Notes under the pieces: model-generated
Told to the model about the DNA's origin: nothing
The model's database searches: none
What the model saw: only the letters and a program-made list of their open reading frames with translations
Made by a program: the position numbers and the translations under genes
Source: Burkholderiales bacterium
GTDB lineage: Bacteria > Pseudomonadota > Gammaproteobacteria > Burkholderiales > JAEUOS01
Length of the DNA stretch: 33,950 bases
Direction: 5' to 3'
Assembly (NCBI GenBank): GCA_947473125.1
Contig: CANJDH010000050.1
Coordinates: forward strand, 1-33,950
Shown here: piece after piece, positions 24,545 through 32,906 of the stretch
Numbering within the stretch: position 1 is the first letter of the stretch
Layout: the number at the start of each line of letters is the position of its first letter

Positions 24545-25099
24545 ATGGATTTCCTCATCGACCTTGTCCCGGCCTTGCCGTTCCTGCTTGTCGCATTCGG
24601 CCTTGCAGACATTTTCTTTGCCACCAAGCTTGCCATGGGCGCAGCCGCCCTGCAGCTCATCGCCAGCCGCTGGCGCTACGGCAAGGTCAAGAAAATGCAC
24701 GCCTTCACGTTCGCCGCGATCATCGTGTTCGGCTCGATCACGCTGTTCCTCAAGGACGACCTGTTCATCAAGCTCAAGCCGACCGCGCTCAACTGGGGAT
24801 TTGCCCTGGTGTTCCTCGGGGCGCCGCTGTTTTTCAAGAAAAACCTGCTCAAGATGATGCTCGGCGAAAAACTCGCCCTGCCCGACGTAGCCTGGAGCCG
24901 CCTCAACCTGATGTGGGTGGCCTACTTTGCCATGATTGGCGCGGTCAACCTCTACGTGGCCCTGACTTTCTCCCCGGAAATATGGAGCAAATTCCGGGTG
25001 TTCGGCATGTATGGCGCCCTGCTCGTATTCATGGTGCTGCAGGGTTTCTACATCTATCGCCACATGCCCCAGGAACAGATCACCCCCGAGAGCAAGTAG
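24545..25099 (+). CDS. yciB: YciB / IspA-type inner-membrane septation protein
   Basis: This 184-residue membrane protein has five helices, as is usual for YciB: around 1-22 (MDFLIDLVPALPFLLVAFGL), 24-40, 50-68 (AFTFAAIIVFGSITLFL), 82-98 (LNWGFALVFLGAPLFF) and 120-170 (MWVAYFAMIGAVNLYVAL; LLVFMVLQGFYIYRHM). The motif PTALNWGFALVF and the late LNLMWVAYF block mark the family. YciB affects envelope synthesis and septation. ATG 24545 is preferred over an upstream GTG because the family starts there. Its bolA-like neighbour follows 2 nt later. Confidence 0.93.
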   Translation: MDFLIDLVPALPFLLVAFGLADIFFATKLAMGAAALQLIASRWRYGKVKKMHAFTFAAIIVFGSITLFLKDDLFIKLKPTALNWGFALVFLGAPLFFKKNLLKMMLGEKLALPDVAWSRLNLMWVAYFAMIGAVNLYVALTFSPEIWSKFRVFGMYGALLVFMVLQGFYIYRHMPQEQITPESK

Positions 25100-25101
25100 G
25101 C

Positions 25102-25365
25102 ATGAACATCGAGACCCAGATGCGCGAGCGCCTCGCCGCGCTTGAGCCCCGCTCAGTCGAAATCGGCGACGACAGCGCCCTGCACGCCGGCCATGCGGGG
25201 GCTGCCGGCGGCGGCGGACACTACACGCTACGCATCGTCTCGGCACAATTTTCGCAGCAGGGGCGGGTCGCGCGCCATCGCCTGGTGTACGACGCACTCG
25301 GCAGCCTGATGCAACACGATATCCACGCGCTCGCGCTCACCGCGCTGGCACCGGACGAAGTTTGA
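25102..25365 (+). CDS. BolA-family protein
   Basis: This 87-residue protein matches the BolA/YrbA fold: MRERLAALEPRSVEIGDDS, the loop with HAGHAGAAGGGGHYTLRIVS, and the conserved helix RVARHRLVYDALGSLM plus DIHALALTA. The His in the loop and the later HRLVYDAL match the usual Fe-S/glutaredoxin-binding positions. The start at 25102 lies 2 nt after the yciB stop, a tight operon. BolA proteins help with iron-sulfur trafficking and some act on gene expression. Confidence 0.9.
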   Translation: MNIETQMRERLAALEPRSVEIGDDSALHAGHAGAAGGGGHYTLRIVSAQFSQQGRVARHRLVYDALGSLMQHDIHALALTALAPDEV

Positions 25366-25436
25366 ATCGTCGCACACCCCATGTTTCGAACTTTCCAATC
25401 GATCTACAACCTGATCCACAACCGCTAGGACCCAAG

Positions 25437-26213
25437 ATGAGAAAACCCGTATCCCTCCTGCTCGCCGCCACGCTCGCCACGCTGAGTGGCGCCGCGCTGG
25501 CGCAGAACATCGCCAAGATCAACGGCGTGGCGATCCCGATGTCGCGCGCCGACGCCATGATCAAGGAAATGGCGGCCCAGGGGCGCCAGGACAGCCCCGA
25601 CCTGCGCAAGGCCATCAAGGAAGAACTGATCAACCGCGAAATCATGATGCAGGAAGCTTCCAAGATGGGCCTGGCAAAACTTCCCGAGGTGGAAACCCAG
25701 CTCGAATTCGCCAAGCAGAATGTCCTGGTGCGCGCCTACATCCAGGAATACTTCAAGCGCAATGCGATTACCGATGCGCAGGTCAACGCCGAATACAGCA
25801 AGATCAAGCAGGAACTGGGCGAGAAGGAATACCGCACGCGCCACATCCTGCTCAAGACCGAAGACCTGGCCAAGGGCATCATCGCCAAACTCAAGGGCGG
25901 CGCCAAGTTTGAAGACCTTGCCAAGGCCTCGGAAGATCCGGGTTCGAAGGACAAGGGCGGCGACCTCGACTGGGCCACGCCCTCGACGTTCGTGCCTGAA
26001 TTCACCCAGGCGATGCTCAAGCTCAAAAAAGGCGAAGTCACCCAGACCCCGGTCAAGACCCAGTTCGGCTTTCACGTGATCCGCGTCGACGACACGCGCG
26101 ACACCCAATTGCCGTCGATCGAAGAAGCCAAGCCGCGCATCATGGAAGTACTGCAGCGCAACCAGTTCGAAAAAATGCTCACCGAGTTGCGCACCAAGGC
26201 GACCATCGAGTAA
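25437..26213 (+). CDS. Exported parvulin-type peptidyl-prolyl isomerase
   Basis: This 258-residue periplasmic foldase has a signal peptide (MRKPVSLLLAATLATLSGAA, cleavage near LAQ). A SurA-like N-terminal helical part follows (DLRKAIKEELINREIMMQEA). The parvulin domain spans about residues 135-230: YRTRHILLKTED, AKFEDLAKASEDPGSKDKGG, DLDWATPSTFVPEFTQAML, and TQFGFHVIRVDD with the conserved His. ATG 25437 has TAGGA six bases upstream, while the longer frame from 25362 overlaps the bolA-like gene end. The gene ends at the terminator at 26230-26259, which closes the msrB-yciB-bolA-ppiC run. Confidence 0.93.
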   Translation: MRKPVSLLLAATLATLSGAALAQNIAKINGVAIPMSRADAMIKEMAAQGRQDSPDLRKAIKEELINREIMMQEASKMGLAKLPEVETQLEFAKQNVLVRAYIQEYFKRNAITDAQVNAEYSKIKQELGEKEYRTRHILLKTEDLAKGIIAKLKGGAKFEDLAKASEDPGSKDKGGDLDWATPSTFVPEFTQAMLKLKKGEVTQTPVKTQFGFHVIRVDDTRDTQLPSIEEAKPRIMEVLQRNQFEKMLTELRTKATIE

Positions 26214-26229
26214 GGCTGCAGCGGCTCGC

Positions 26230-26259
26230 AAAAACGCCACCTGGAGAGGTGGCGTTTTT
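26230..26259 (+). terminator. Rho-independent terminator after the parvulin gene
   Basis: A 13-bp perfect stem (AAAAACGCCACCT / AGGTGGCGTTTTT) with a GGAG loop ends in five T. The A run on the other side would make it work in the opposite direction too. Confidence 0.93.
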
Positions 26260-26300
26260 GTTTGCGCGCATCGCCGCCGCAAGGTTCATGGTATCGTCAA

Positions 26301-26321
26301 TCAATAGCCTTGATCTATTGA
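26301..26321 (+). promoter_or_regulatory. OxyR half-site upstream of oxyR
   Basis: TCAATAGCCTTGATCTATTGA has 7-bp arms around 7 bp and contains ATAG-N7-CTAT. Against the OxyR half-site ATAGntnnnanCTAT it fails at one position only (C instead of T). It ends 4 bp before the oxyR ATG, so a bound protein would cover the start and probably repress it. A second half-site 7 bp upstream is not visible. Confidence 0.75.
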
Positions 26322-26325
26322 AAAC

Positions 26326-27279
26326 ATGACATTGACAGAACTTCGGTATATCGTGGCCGTCGCGCGCGAACGCCATTTCGGCCGCGCCGCCGAGGCCTGC
26401 TTCGTGAGCCAGCCGACTTTGTCGGTCGCCGTGAAAAAGCTCGAAGACGAACTCGGTGTGAGCCTGTTTGAGCGCGGTGGCAACGAAATCAGCGTCACCC
26501 CGGTCGGCCAGGAAATCGTCGCCCAGGCACAGCGCGTGCTCGAGCAGGCTTCCACCATCAAGGAACTGGCCAAGCACGGCAAGGACCCGCTCGCCGGCCC
26601 CCTGCGCCTCGGCGTGATCTATTCGATTGCCCCCTACCTGCTGCCGCTGCTGGTGCCGAAAATCATCAAGGCTGCGCCCGACATGCCGCTGATCCTCGAA
26701 GAGAACTTCACCTTTCGCCTGCTCGAAATGCTCAAGAACGGCGAGATCGACGTGGCCCTGCTGGCGCTGCCGTTCTCCGAAACCGGGCTGATGATGCAGC
26801 CGCTGTATGACGAACCGTTCATGGTGGCGCTGCCCGCCGGCCACGCCTGGGAAAAGCGCAAGTCGATTCCGGCCAGCGACCTCAAGAAGGAAACCATGCT
26901 GCTGCTCGGGGCGGGGCACTGCCTGCGCGACCAGGTGCTGCAGGTATGCCCGGAGCTGATGCGCTTTTCATCAAGCAGTGCCGAAGGCATCCAGAAAACC
27001 TTCGAGGGCTCTTCGCTCGAAACGATCCGCCACATGGTCGCGTCCGGGGTCGGCCTGACGGTCCTGCCGGCTTCAGCAGTGCCGAGCCGGGCACCGCGCA
27101 AGCAGGACCTGATCAGTTACCGGCCGTTTTCAGCGCCGGTGCCAGACCGGCGCATTGCCCTGGTATGGCGCAAGAGCTACCATCGCGAATCTGCCCTGGA
27201 AGCGCTGCGCAACTGCATCCTCGGCTGCAGCCTGCCCGGCGTACACATGCTCGACGTCAAGCCTGAGGTGCTGCACTGA
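26326..27279 (+). CDS. oxyR: Hydrogen-peroxide sensor OxyR (LysR family)
   Basis: This 317-residue regulator has a winged HTH at residues 1-65 (LTELRYIVAVARERHFGRAA; QPTLSVAVKKLEDELG) and a LysR effector domain from about 90. It shows the OxyR signature GAGHCLRDQVLQVC with Cys199 and Cys208. They are nine residues apart and at the same numbers as the disulfide-forming pair of E. coli OxyR. GTHR-like residues for peroxide reaction cannot be judged by eye. The site at 26301-26321 suggests autoregulation. No katG or ahpC is in the window, but selO and msrB close by fit an oxidative-stress neighbourhood. The gene converges with the EF-hand/BON gene. Confidence 0.93.
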   Translation: MTLTELRYIVAVARERHFGRAAEACFVSQPTLSVAVKKLEDELGVSLFERGGNEISVTPVGQEIVAQAQRVLEQASTIKELAKHGKDPLAGPLRLGVIYSIAPYLLPLLVPKIIKAAPDMPLILEENFTFRLLEMLKNGEIDVALLALPFSETGLMMQPLYDEPFMVALPAGHAWEKRKSIPASDLKKETMLLLGAGHCLRDQVLQVCPELMRFSSSSAEGIQKTFEGSSLETIRHMVASGVGLTVLPASAVPSRAPRKQDLISYRPFSAPVPDRRIALVWRKSYHRESALEALRNCILGCSLPGVHMLDVKPEVLH

Positions 27280-27332
27280 GCCTGCGTTAGCGATACACCG
27301 GGCTGGATTCGGGCTGGGCCTGGCTTACGCCG

Positions 27333-27830
27333 TTATTTGATGCTCAGGCCGTTTTTCACCGACTTCACGCCGCCCACCCTGGCCGCAACGGATGCGGCAT
27401 GGCTGACCTGCCCTGCACCATCCACGAAGCCCGACAACTGCACCACGCCCTTGTAGGTCTCGACCGTGATCGCCGTCGAGGGAATGCCTTTCTCGGCCAG
27501 CAGCGCCGCCTTGACCCTGGCGGTGATTGCCGAATCGCTGGCGTACTGCGCCGCCTTTTCGCGGTCGTCCCGGGCGCGCGCCTTGACCAGCTCGTCCTCG
27601 CTCAACTTGCCGTCCTTGTTGGTATCGGCCTTGTCGAACAAGCGCATGACGTCCTTGTCGGCTTCTGCTTCCTTGCGCGACAGGAATCCGTCCTTGTTGG
27701 TATCGAGTCGGTTGAACGTCACGTCCGGCTGACGCGCGGCCGGGTCGCCGGATTGCGCCTGCGCCGCTTGGGTACCCGCTTGGGAACCGAGGGCCACGCA
27801 GCCGATCACGATCCATGAAAGCTGTTTCAT
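27333..27830 (-). CDS. Exported EF-hand/BON domain protein
   Basis: This 165-residue protein has a signal peptide (MKQLSWIVIGCVALGSQAGT, cleavage near AQA). Two EF-hand loops follow: D43-TNKDGFLSRK-E54 and D69-TNKDGKLSED-E80, both with all calcium-ligand positions filled. A BON domain spans about 98-165 (SDSAITARVKAALLAEKGIP; ITVETYKGVVQLSGFVDG; SVAARVGGVKSVKNGLSI). BON domains bind membranes or phospholipid surfaces, so a calcium-dependent envelope role is a reasonable guess. ATG 27830 has AGGAGA five bases upstream. The two loops share an 18-bp identical DNA stretch (27610-27627 and 27688-27705). Confidence 0.87.
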   Translation of the reverse strand: MKQLSWIVIGCVALGSQAGTQAAQAQSGDPAARQPDVTFNRLDTNKDGFLSRKEAEADKDVMRLFDKADTNKDGKLSEDELVKARARDDREKAAQYASDSAITARVKAALLAEKGIPSTAITVETYKGVVQLSGFVDGAGQVSHAASVAARVGGVKSVKNGLSIK

Positions 27831-27860
27831 GGTGGTCTCCTTGAAGGGGGAAGGTGCGGC

Positions 27861-27898
27861 TTTATACCATGACGTTGGCATAAACCCCTATCGCCAAC
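27861..27898 (-). promoter_or_regulatory. Possible promoter and inverted repeat before the EF-hand/BON gene
   Basis: On the minus strand a TATAAA hexamer (27866-27861) lies about 31 bases before the ATG. An inverted repeat GTTGGC/GCCAAC (27874-27879, 27893-27898) covers the -35 area. No good -35 hexamer is visible. Confidence 0.35.
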
Positions 27899-27901
27899 CC
27901 G

Positions 27902-28690
27902 TCAGCGAATTCGCAGCCCGCGCCAATACAGGGCGCCCACCCAGAGCACGACCGAAGCGAGCGCGAGGCCCAGTGCGACCCATACGCCCTGTTCCACCGC
28001 CAGCGCATAAATGAGCCAGTAGGCCAGCGTGAACGGCACCAGGCCGCGAATCACGCTCGCCATCATGGCGCGCGTGGCTGCTGCGCCGAGCGCCGGCTGC
28101 ATGATCAGGATTGAGCTCGTCAGCGTGATCGGAAACGCCATGGTGATGCCGGTCCAGGCCGGGCCGATCATCGCGCTGACCGTCAGCGTGGTGCCCACCA
28201 GCGTCCCCACCAGCAACGCCCGCAGCGGCAGCTCGAACCAGCGTCGCGCCCGCAGCGGTGGCAAGGCGCCCGACAGCGCCTTGCGCGACAGCGGGATAAA
28301 GAGCGCGAACGAGGCCACGTTGAGCAGCAGCAACGGCACCGGCGCCAGCGCCAGATGCTTCAAGGCGAACACCCCGAGCAACCATACGCCGACTGCCGCC
28401 CCGAGGCTGAGGAACAGCGGCACCCGCGTCGCCAGCGCCAGGTAGGTGACCACATAGGCACCAACCATGACGTTCGATGCCAGGCTGCCCAGCCCGCTTT
28501 GCGAAATGAATGCCGGGCTCGCCTGCAGCGCCAGCAGCACGTAAGCCGGGCCGATTGACACCGGCAACGCCAGGATCAGCCCGCCGACAAACGGCCCGCT
28601 CTTCTCGGCAATCACCGATGCCGTGACCACCACGCTTGCGGCGATCAGCACCTTAAAGGCCACCTGGAACCACAGAGGCAGGTCGGCCAT
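27902..28690 (-). CDS. Multi-spanning membrane protein of unknown function
   Basis: This 262-residue protein has about eight hydrophobic helices, starting FQVAFKVLIAASVVVTASVI and followed by FVGGLILALPVSIGPAYVLL, an arrangement with a conserved-looking GG/PxSxGP motif. Other helices are MVGAYVVTYLALA, FLSLGAAVGVWLLGVFAL, LLLLNVASFALFIPL and ITMAFPITLTSSILIM. The repeated pattern (LALPVSIGPA; MAFPITLTSS) suggests two related halves, as in small transporters. I do not recognise the family firmly; GlpM-like proteins are one idea. ATG 28690 is chosen over the GTG at 28693. It lies 84 bp after purL on the same strand, with a hairpin in between. Confidence 0.7.
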   Translation of the reverse strand: MADLPLWFQVAFKVLIAASVVVTASVIAEKSGPFVGGLILALPVSIGPAYVLLALQASPAFISQSGLGSLASNVMVGAYVVTYLALATRVPLFLSLGAAVGVWLLGVFALKHLALAPVPLLLLNVASFALFIPLSRKALSGALPPLRARRWFELPLRALLVGTLVGTTLTVSAMIGPAWTGITMAFPITLTSSILIMQPALGAAATRAMMASVIRGLVPFTLAYWLIYALAVEQGVWVALGLALASVVLWVGALYWRGLRIR

Positions 28691-28722
28691 CACGCCCGAT
28701 TCATGCGGTTCTTGAAGCCATA

Positions 28723-28760
28723 CCGTTGGAGAGGCGCTCCAGGAGCCACTCTCCAGACGG
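28723..28760 (-). terminator. Hairpin between purL and the membrane-protein gene
   Basis: CCGT-TGGAGAG and CTCTCCA-G-ACGG arms (one bulged base) enclose an inner GCTCC/GGAGC stem. There is no T run. It may slow transcription or protect the purL transcript end. Confidence 0.45.
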
Positions 28761-28774
28761 CATCAGAGAGAACA

Positions 28775-31700
28775 TCAGCCGAGCCACTGGCGCGCATTGC
28801 GGAACATGCGCAGCCACGGCCCGTCGTCATTGCCATCGACGTTCCACGCCGCTGGCGCCCACGACTGCTGCACCGGCCGGAACGCGCGCTCCGGGTGCGG
28901 CATGACGATGGTGAAACGGCCATCTGCCGTGGTGTAGCCGTTGACTCCGCCGGCCGACCCATTGGGATTGAGCGGATAACTTTCCGTCGCTGCACCGCTG
29001 TTGTCGACATAGCGAATCACCGGAACGGCCTTTACCGCGTCGCCCTGTTGTGAGAAATCGGCAAAGCCTTCGCCGTGCGCGGTGGGCACTGCGATGCGGC
29101 TGCCCACCATGCCCTTGAAAAACAGCGAGGGTGAGTCCATCACTTCCACAGTGACGAACCGTGCCTCGAACTGCTCGCTGCGGTTCTTGGTAAAACGCGG
29201 CCAGTGCGCCGCGCCCGGGATCAGCGTGGTCAGGTTGGCCATCATCTGGCAGCCGTTGCACACGCCCAGTGCAAACACGTCCGGGCGTGCAAAAAAGGCT
29301 TCGAAGTCGGCGCGCGCACGTGGATTGAACAAAATCGACTTGGCCCAGCCGGCACCGCCGCCAAGCACATCGCCATAGGAGAACCCGCCGCAAGCCGCGA
29401 ATCCCTTGAAATCCTTGAGGCTTACGCGTCCTTCGAGGATGTCGCTCATGTGCACGTCAAACGTGGCAAAGCCGGCCCGGTCGAATGCCGCTGCCATCTC
29501 GATCTGGCCATTGACGCCTTGCTCACGCAGGATCGCGATCTTCGGCCGCGCACCTTTCGACAACAGCGGGGCGGCGACGTCATCCTTCAAATCAAAGGTC
29601 AGCACCGGATTGATCCCGGCATCGTCGGCCTTGGCCAGCGCGTCGAACTCCTGCAACGCAGCCTCCGGATTGTCACGCAGGGCCTGCAGGCGGTAACTGG
29701 TTTCGCCCCAGACGCGCAGCAGCTCGGCGCGCGGCAAGGCAAATACCGGTTTGGCGTTGCGCACGAAGCGGATTTCATCGCGCGGGTTGAGCTCCCCCAC
29801 CACGAAGGTGCACTCGCCCAGGCCCATGTGCTTGAGGCGCGTGACGATCGCGTCGCGGTCTTCGCGCAGCACCTGCACCACCGCACCGAGCTCTTCATTG
29901 AACAACCCGGCGAGGATGCGATCGTTGAAACGGCCCAGCGTCTGCGTCGACTTAATCTCCGAGCCGTCGTGATCAAGCGTGGCGCCGTCGACGCTCACGG
30001 TGTCGAGGTTGATGGTGACGCCGGTGTGGCCGGCAAACGCCATTTCGCAGATCGTCGCAAACAGGCCGCCGTCGGAACGGTCGTGATACGCCAACAGCTT
30101 GCCTTCGCGGTTGAAGGTCTGGATCGCAGTAAAAAAATGTTTCAGCAGCAGCGGATCATCGAGATCCGGCACCGCATTGCCGAACTTGCCGTAAGCCTGC
30201 GCCAGCGCCGAGAAGCCCATGCGATTCTGCCCGCGCGACAGGTCGATCAGGATCAAGGAGGTATTGCCGACGTCGCTGCGCAACTGCGGCGTCAGCGAGC
30301 GGCGCACGTCGTCCACCGGGGCAAACGCGGTGATGATCAGGGAGAGCGGTGCGGTCATTTCTCTCGATTCACCACCCGCCCCTGCGTCATGCCATGTCGT
30401 TTTCATCGACATCGAATCCTTGCCGACCGGAATCGCCACGCCGATGGCGTTGCACAGTTCGACTGTCACCGCCTTCACGGTGGCATACAGCGCAGCGTCT
30501 TCACCCGTCTTCGCGTGACCCGCCGCCGCCATCCAGTTGGCCGAGAGCTTGATGCGGCCGATGTCGCCGACGTCGGCTGCTGCGATGTTGGTGATCGCCT
30601 CGCCCAACGCCATGCGGCCGGAAGCCGGTGCGTCGAGCACCGCCAGCGGCGTGCGCTCGCCCATCGCGAAGGCCTCACCCGCGTACCCTTTGAAATCACG
30701 CAGAGTCACGGCGCAATCAGCCACCGGCACCTGCCACGGCCCGACCATCTGGTCGCGCGAACACAGGCCGCCGACGGTGCGGTCGCCGATCGCGATCAAA
30801 AAGGTCTTGGCCGCCACCGAAGGCATGCGCAGCACGCGCGCGGCAGCTTCTTTCAGGTCCACATCGGTGAGGTCAATCTTGGGGAATTCGCGCACCACGC
30901 TCTTGACATCGCGCAGCATTTTTGGCGTCTTGCCAAGCAACACCTCGAGCAGCATCTCGACCGCGTTGTTCTTGAAGAGGCGGTCGCCGACCACCAGCAT
31001 GCCGTCTTCGGTGGCGGTGCCGACCACCGCAAACGGGCAGCGTTCGCGCTCGCACAGGCGTTGAAAATCGTCGAGGCGCGCCGGCGGGATCGCCATCACG
31101 TAGCGTTCCTGCGATTCGTTGCTCCAGATTTCCTTGGGCGCCATGCCCGGCTCTTCACTCGGCGCATCGCGCAGCTCGAAACGCGCCCCCACGCCTTTGC
31201 CGCCCGCATCGACCAGTTCCGGGAAGGCGTTTGACAATCCGCCCGCCCCGACATCGTGGATCGCCAGGATCGGATTGTGCTCGCCCATCATCCAGCAACG
31301 GTCGATCACTTCCTGCGCGCGACGCTGAATCTCGGCATTGCCGCGCTGCACCGAATCAAAATCGAGGTCAGCCGTGTTGGCGCCCGCGCCCATCGAGGAC
31401 GCTGCGCCACCGCCCATGCCGATCAGCATGCCCGGGCCGCCGAGCTGGATCAGCAGGGTGCCCGCGCCGTAGGGCAGCTTGTGGGTCAATGCGTCGCTGA
31501 TCGCGCCCACGCCACCCGCGATCATGATCGGCTTGTGATAACCGCGCGTCTCGCCGGCAAAGGTTTGCTCGTAGGTGCGGAAGTAGCCCGCCAGATTGGG
31601 CCGGCCGAATTCGTTGTTGAACGATGCGGCGCCAAGCGGCCCGTCGAGCATGATCTCGAGTGCACTGACGATGCGGTCCGGCTTGCCGATGGTGGTTTCC

Positions 31701-32746
31701 CACTCGTGGGTGAATTCTGGAATGCGCAGGTGCGACACCGAGAAACCGCACAGGCCCGCCTTGGGCTTGGCGCCGCGGCCGGTCGCGCCCTCGTCACGGA
31801 TCTCGCCACCCGAGCCGGTGGCGGCGCCGGAGAAGGGGGCAATCGCGGTCGGGTGGTTGTGCGTCTCCACCTTCATCAGCGTGTGTGCCACCTCGGCGTG
31901 GTACCCGTACGCACCGTCGGGGTTGGGATAAAAGCGCTGCGCCGCCCCGCCCTGCATCACTGCCGCATTGTCGGAATACGCCACCACCGTGCCCTGCGGG
32001 TTCGCCTTGTGGGTCTCGCGCACCATGCCGAACAGGGACAACGGCTGCTTCACATCGTCGATGATCCAGTCTGCGTTGAAAATCTTGTGGCGGCAGTGCT
32101 CCGAATTGGCCTGCGCGAACATCATCAGCTCGACGTCGGTAGGGTTGCGTTTCATCTGGCAGAAATTGTCGGCGAGGTAATCGATTTCGTCGGGGGCCAG
32201 CGCGAGGCCCAGCTCGCGGTTCGCCGCTTCCAGCGCGGCATTGCCACGACCCAGCAGGTCAATCGTCGTCAAGGGCTTGGGCTCGACGTGCGCAAACAGC
32301 CCATCGGCAGCATCGAGCGAATCGAGCACCGCTTCAGTCATGCGGTCGTGGATCACGGCGCGAATCGCCGCCTTGTCGCTTGTCGAAAACGAGCCGAGCC
32401 GCTTGGCAAACGTGAACGCTATGCCGCGCTCGATGCGCTTGACGGCAGCAAGCCCGCACGAATGCGCAATGTCGCTGGCCTTCGAGGCCCAGGGAGAAAC
32501 CGTACCGAAGCGCGGCACCACCACGAACAATTCACCCTTGACGGCTTTCTCGGGCGTGGGACCATATTCGAGCAGTTTGGCAAGTACCGCCGATTCGTCG
32601 GCGGCCAGGGCCCGGCTGGTCTCGACGAAATGCCAGTATTCGGCGGTGCAACGGGAGAACCCGACGCCACCCAGGCGGATCTTGAGTTTGTCGAGGCGAA
32701 AAGCGGAAAGCGCAGGCGAGCCGCGCAGCTTCAAGATGGAGGACAT
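28775..32746 (-). CDS. purL: Phosphoribosylformylglycinamidine synthase (FGAM synthase)
   Basis: This 1323-residue large-type PurL catalyses the fourth step of purine synthesis: FGAR, glutamine and ATP to FGAM. The N-terminal PurS-like part ([20 protein letters not shown]) is followed by the linker and two ATP-binding halves: [60 protein letters not shown], and in the second half [20 protein letters not shown]. The C-terminal glutaminase has the nucleophile in [14 protein letters not shown] and the dyad in [10 protein letters not shown]. The length is close to the E. coli enzyme (1295), so it is complete. The ribosome binding site is poor; TATAAT at 32778-32773 is the likely -10. It diverges from the metC-like gene. 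Confidence 0.98.
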   Translation of the reverse strand: MSSILKLRGSPALSAFRLDKLKIRLGGVGFSRCTAEYWHFVETSRALAADESAVLAKLLEYGPTPEKAVKGELFVVVPRFGTVSPWASKASDIAHSCGLAAVKRIERGIAFTFAKRLGSFSTSDKAAIRAVIHDRMTEAVLDSLDAADGLFAHVEPKPLTTIDLLGRGNAALEAANRELGLALAPDEIDYLADNFCQMKRNPTDVELMMFAQANSEHCRHKIFNADWIIDDVKQPLSLFGMVRETHKANPQGTVVAYSDNAAVMQGGAAQRFYPNPDGAYGYHAEVAHTLMKVETHNHPTAIAPFSGAATGSGGEIRDEGATGRGAKPKAGLCGFSVSHLRIPEFTHEWETTIGKPDRIVSALEIMLDGPLGAASFNNEFGRPNLAGYFRTYEQTFAGETRGYHKPIMIAGGVGAISDALTHKLPYGAGTLLIQLGGPGMLIGMGGGAASSMGAGANTADLDFDSVQRGNAEIQRRAQEVIDRCWMMGEHNPILAIHDVGAGGLSNAFPELVDAGGKGVGARFELRDAPSEEPGMAPKEIWSNESQERYVMAIPPARLDDFQRLCERERCPFAVVGTATEDGMLVVGDRLFKNNAVEMLLEVLLGKTPKMLRDVKSVVREFPKIDLTDVDLKEAAARVLRMPSVAAKTFLIAIGDRTVGGLCSRDQMVGPWQVPVADCAVTLRDFKGYAGEAFAMGERTPLAVLDAPASGRMALGEAITNIAAADVGDIGRIKLSANWMAAAGHAKTGEDAALYATVKAVTVELCNAIGVAIPVGKDSMSMKTTWHDAGAGGESREMTAPLSLIITAFAPVDDVRRSLTPQLRSDVGNTSLILIDLSRGQNRMGFSALAQAYGKFGNAVPDLDDPLLLKHFFTAIQTFNREGKLLAYHDRSDGGLFATICEMAFAGHTGVTINLDTVSVDGATLDHDGSEIKSTQTLGRFNDRILAGLFNEELGAVVQVLREDRDAIVTRLKHMGLGECTFVVGELNPRDEIRFVRNAKPVFALPRAELLRVWGETSYRLQALRDNPEAALQEFDALAKADDAGINPVLTFDLKDDVAAPLLSKGARPKIAILREQGVNGQIEMAAAFDRAGFATFDVHMSDILEGRVSLKDFKGFAACGGFSYGDVLGGGAGWAKSILFNPRARADFEAFFARPDVFALGVCNGCQMMANLTTLIPGAAHWPRFTKNRSEQFEARFVTVEVMDSPSLFFKGMVGSRIAVPTAHGEGFADFSQQGDAVKAVPVIRYVDNSGAATESYPLNPNGSAGGVNGYTTADGRFTIVMPHPERAFRPVQQSWAPAAWNVDGNDDGPWLRMFRNARQWLG

Positions 32747-32772
32747 GCCAAAGAAGACTCGCGTAAAGCAAG

Positions 32773-32778
32773 ATTATA
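32773..32778 (-). promoter_or_regulatory. -10 element of the purL promoter
   Basis: A perfect TATAAT on the minus strand, 27 bases before the purL ATG. The -35 region at 17-18 bp (GTGATT or GGTGAT) is poor, so an activator or only moderate strength is possible. Confidence 0.6.
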
Positions 32779-32848
32779 CTCTGCAGCACCCTCGAAATCA
32801 CCGTCGATTCCCCCTCGGCGCCGTCTGCGGCATCCATTAATTGTCCGC

Positions 32849-32873
32849 AAACCGTTGGTGGGAGCCACTGTCC
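32849..32873. repeat. Short dispersed repeat, copy 2
   Basis: AAACCGTTGGTGGGAGC, identical to 5926-5942, then CACTGTCC against TACTTTCC. It lies between purL and the metC-like gene, about 35 bp before the start codon of the latter. Confidence 0.5.
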
Positions 32874-32906
32874 ACGATTCTTTCCTCTGTGAAGCCCGCC
32901 ACCGCC

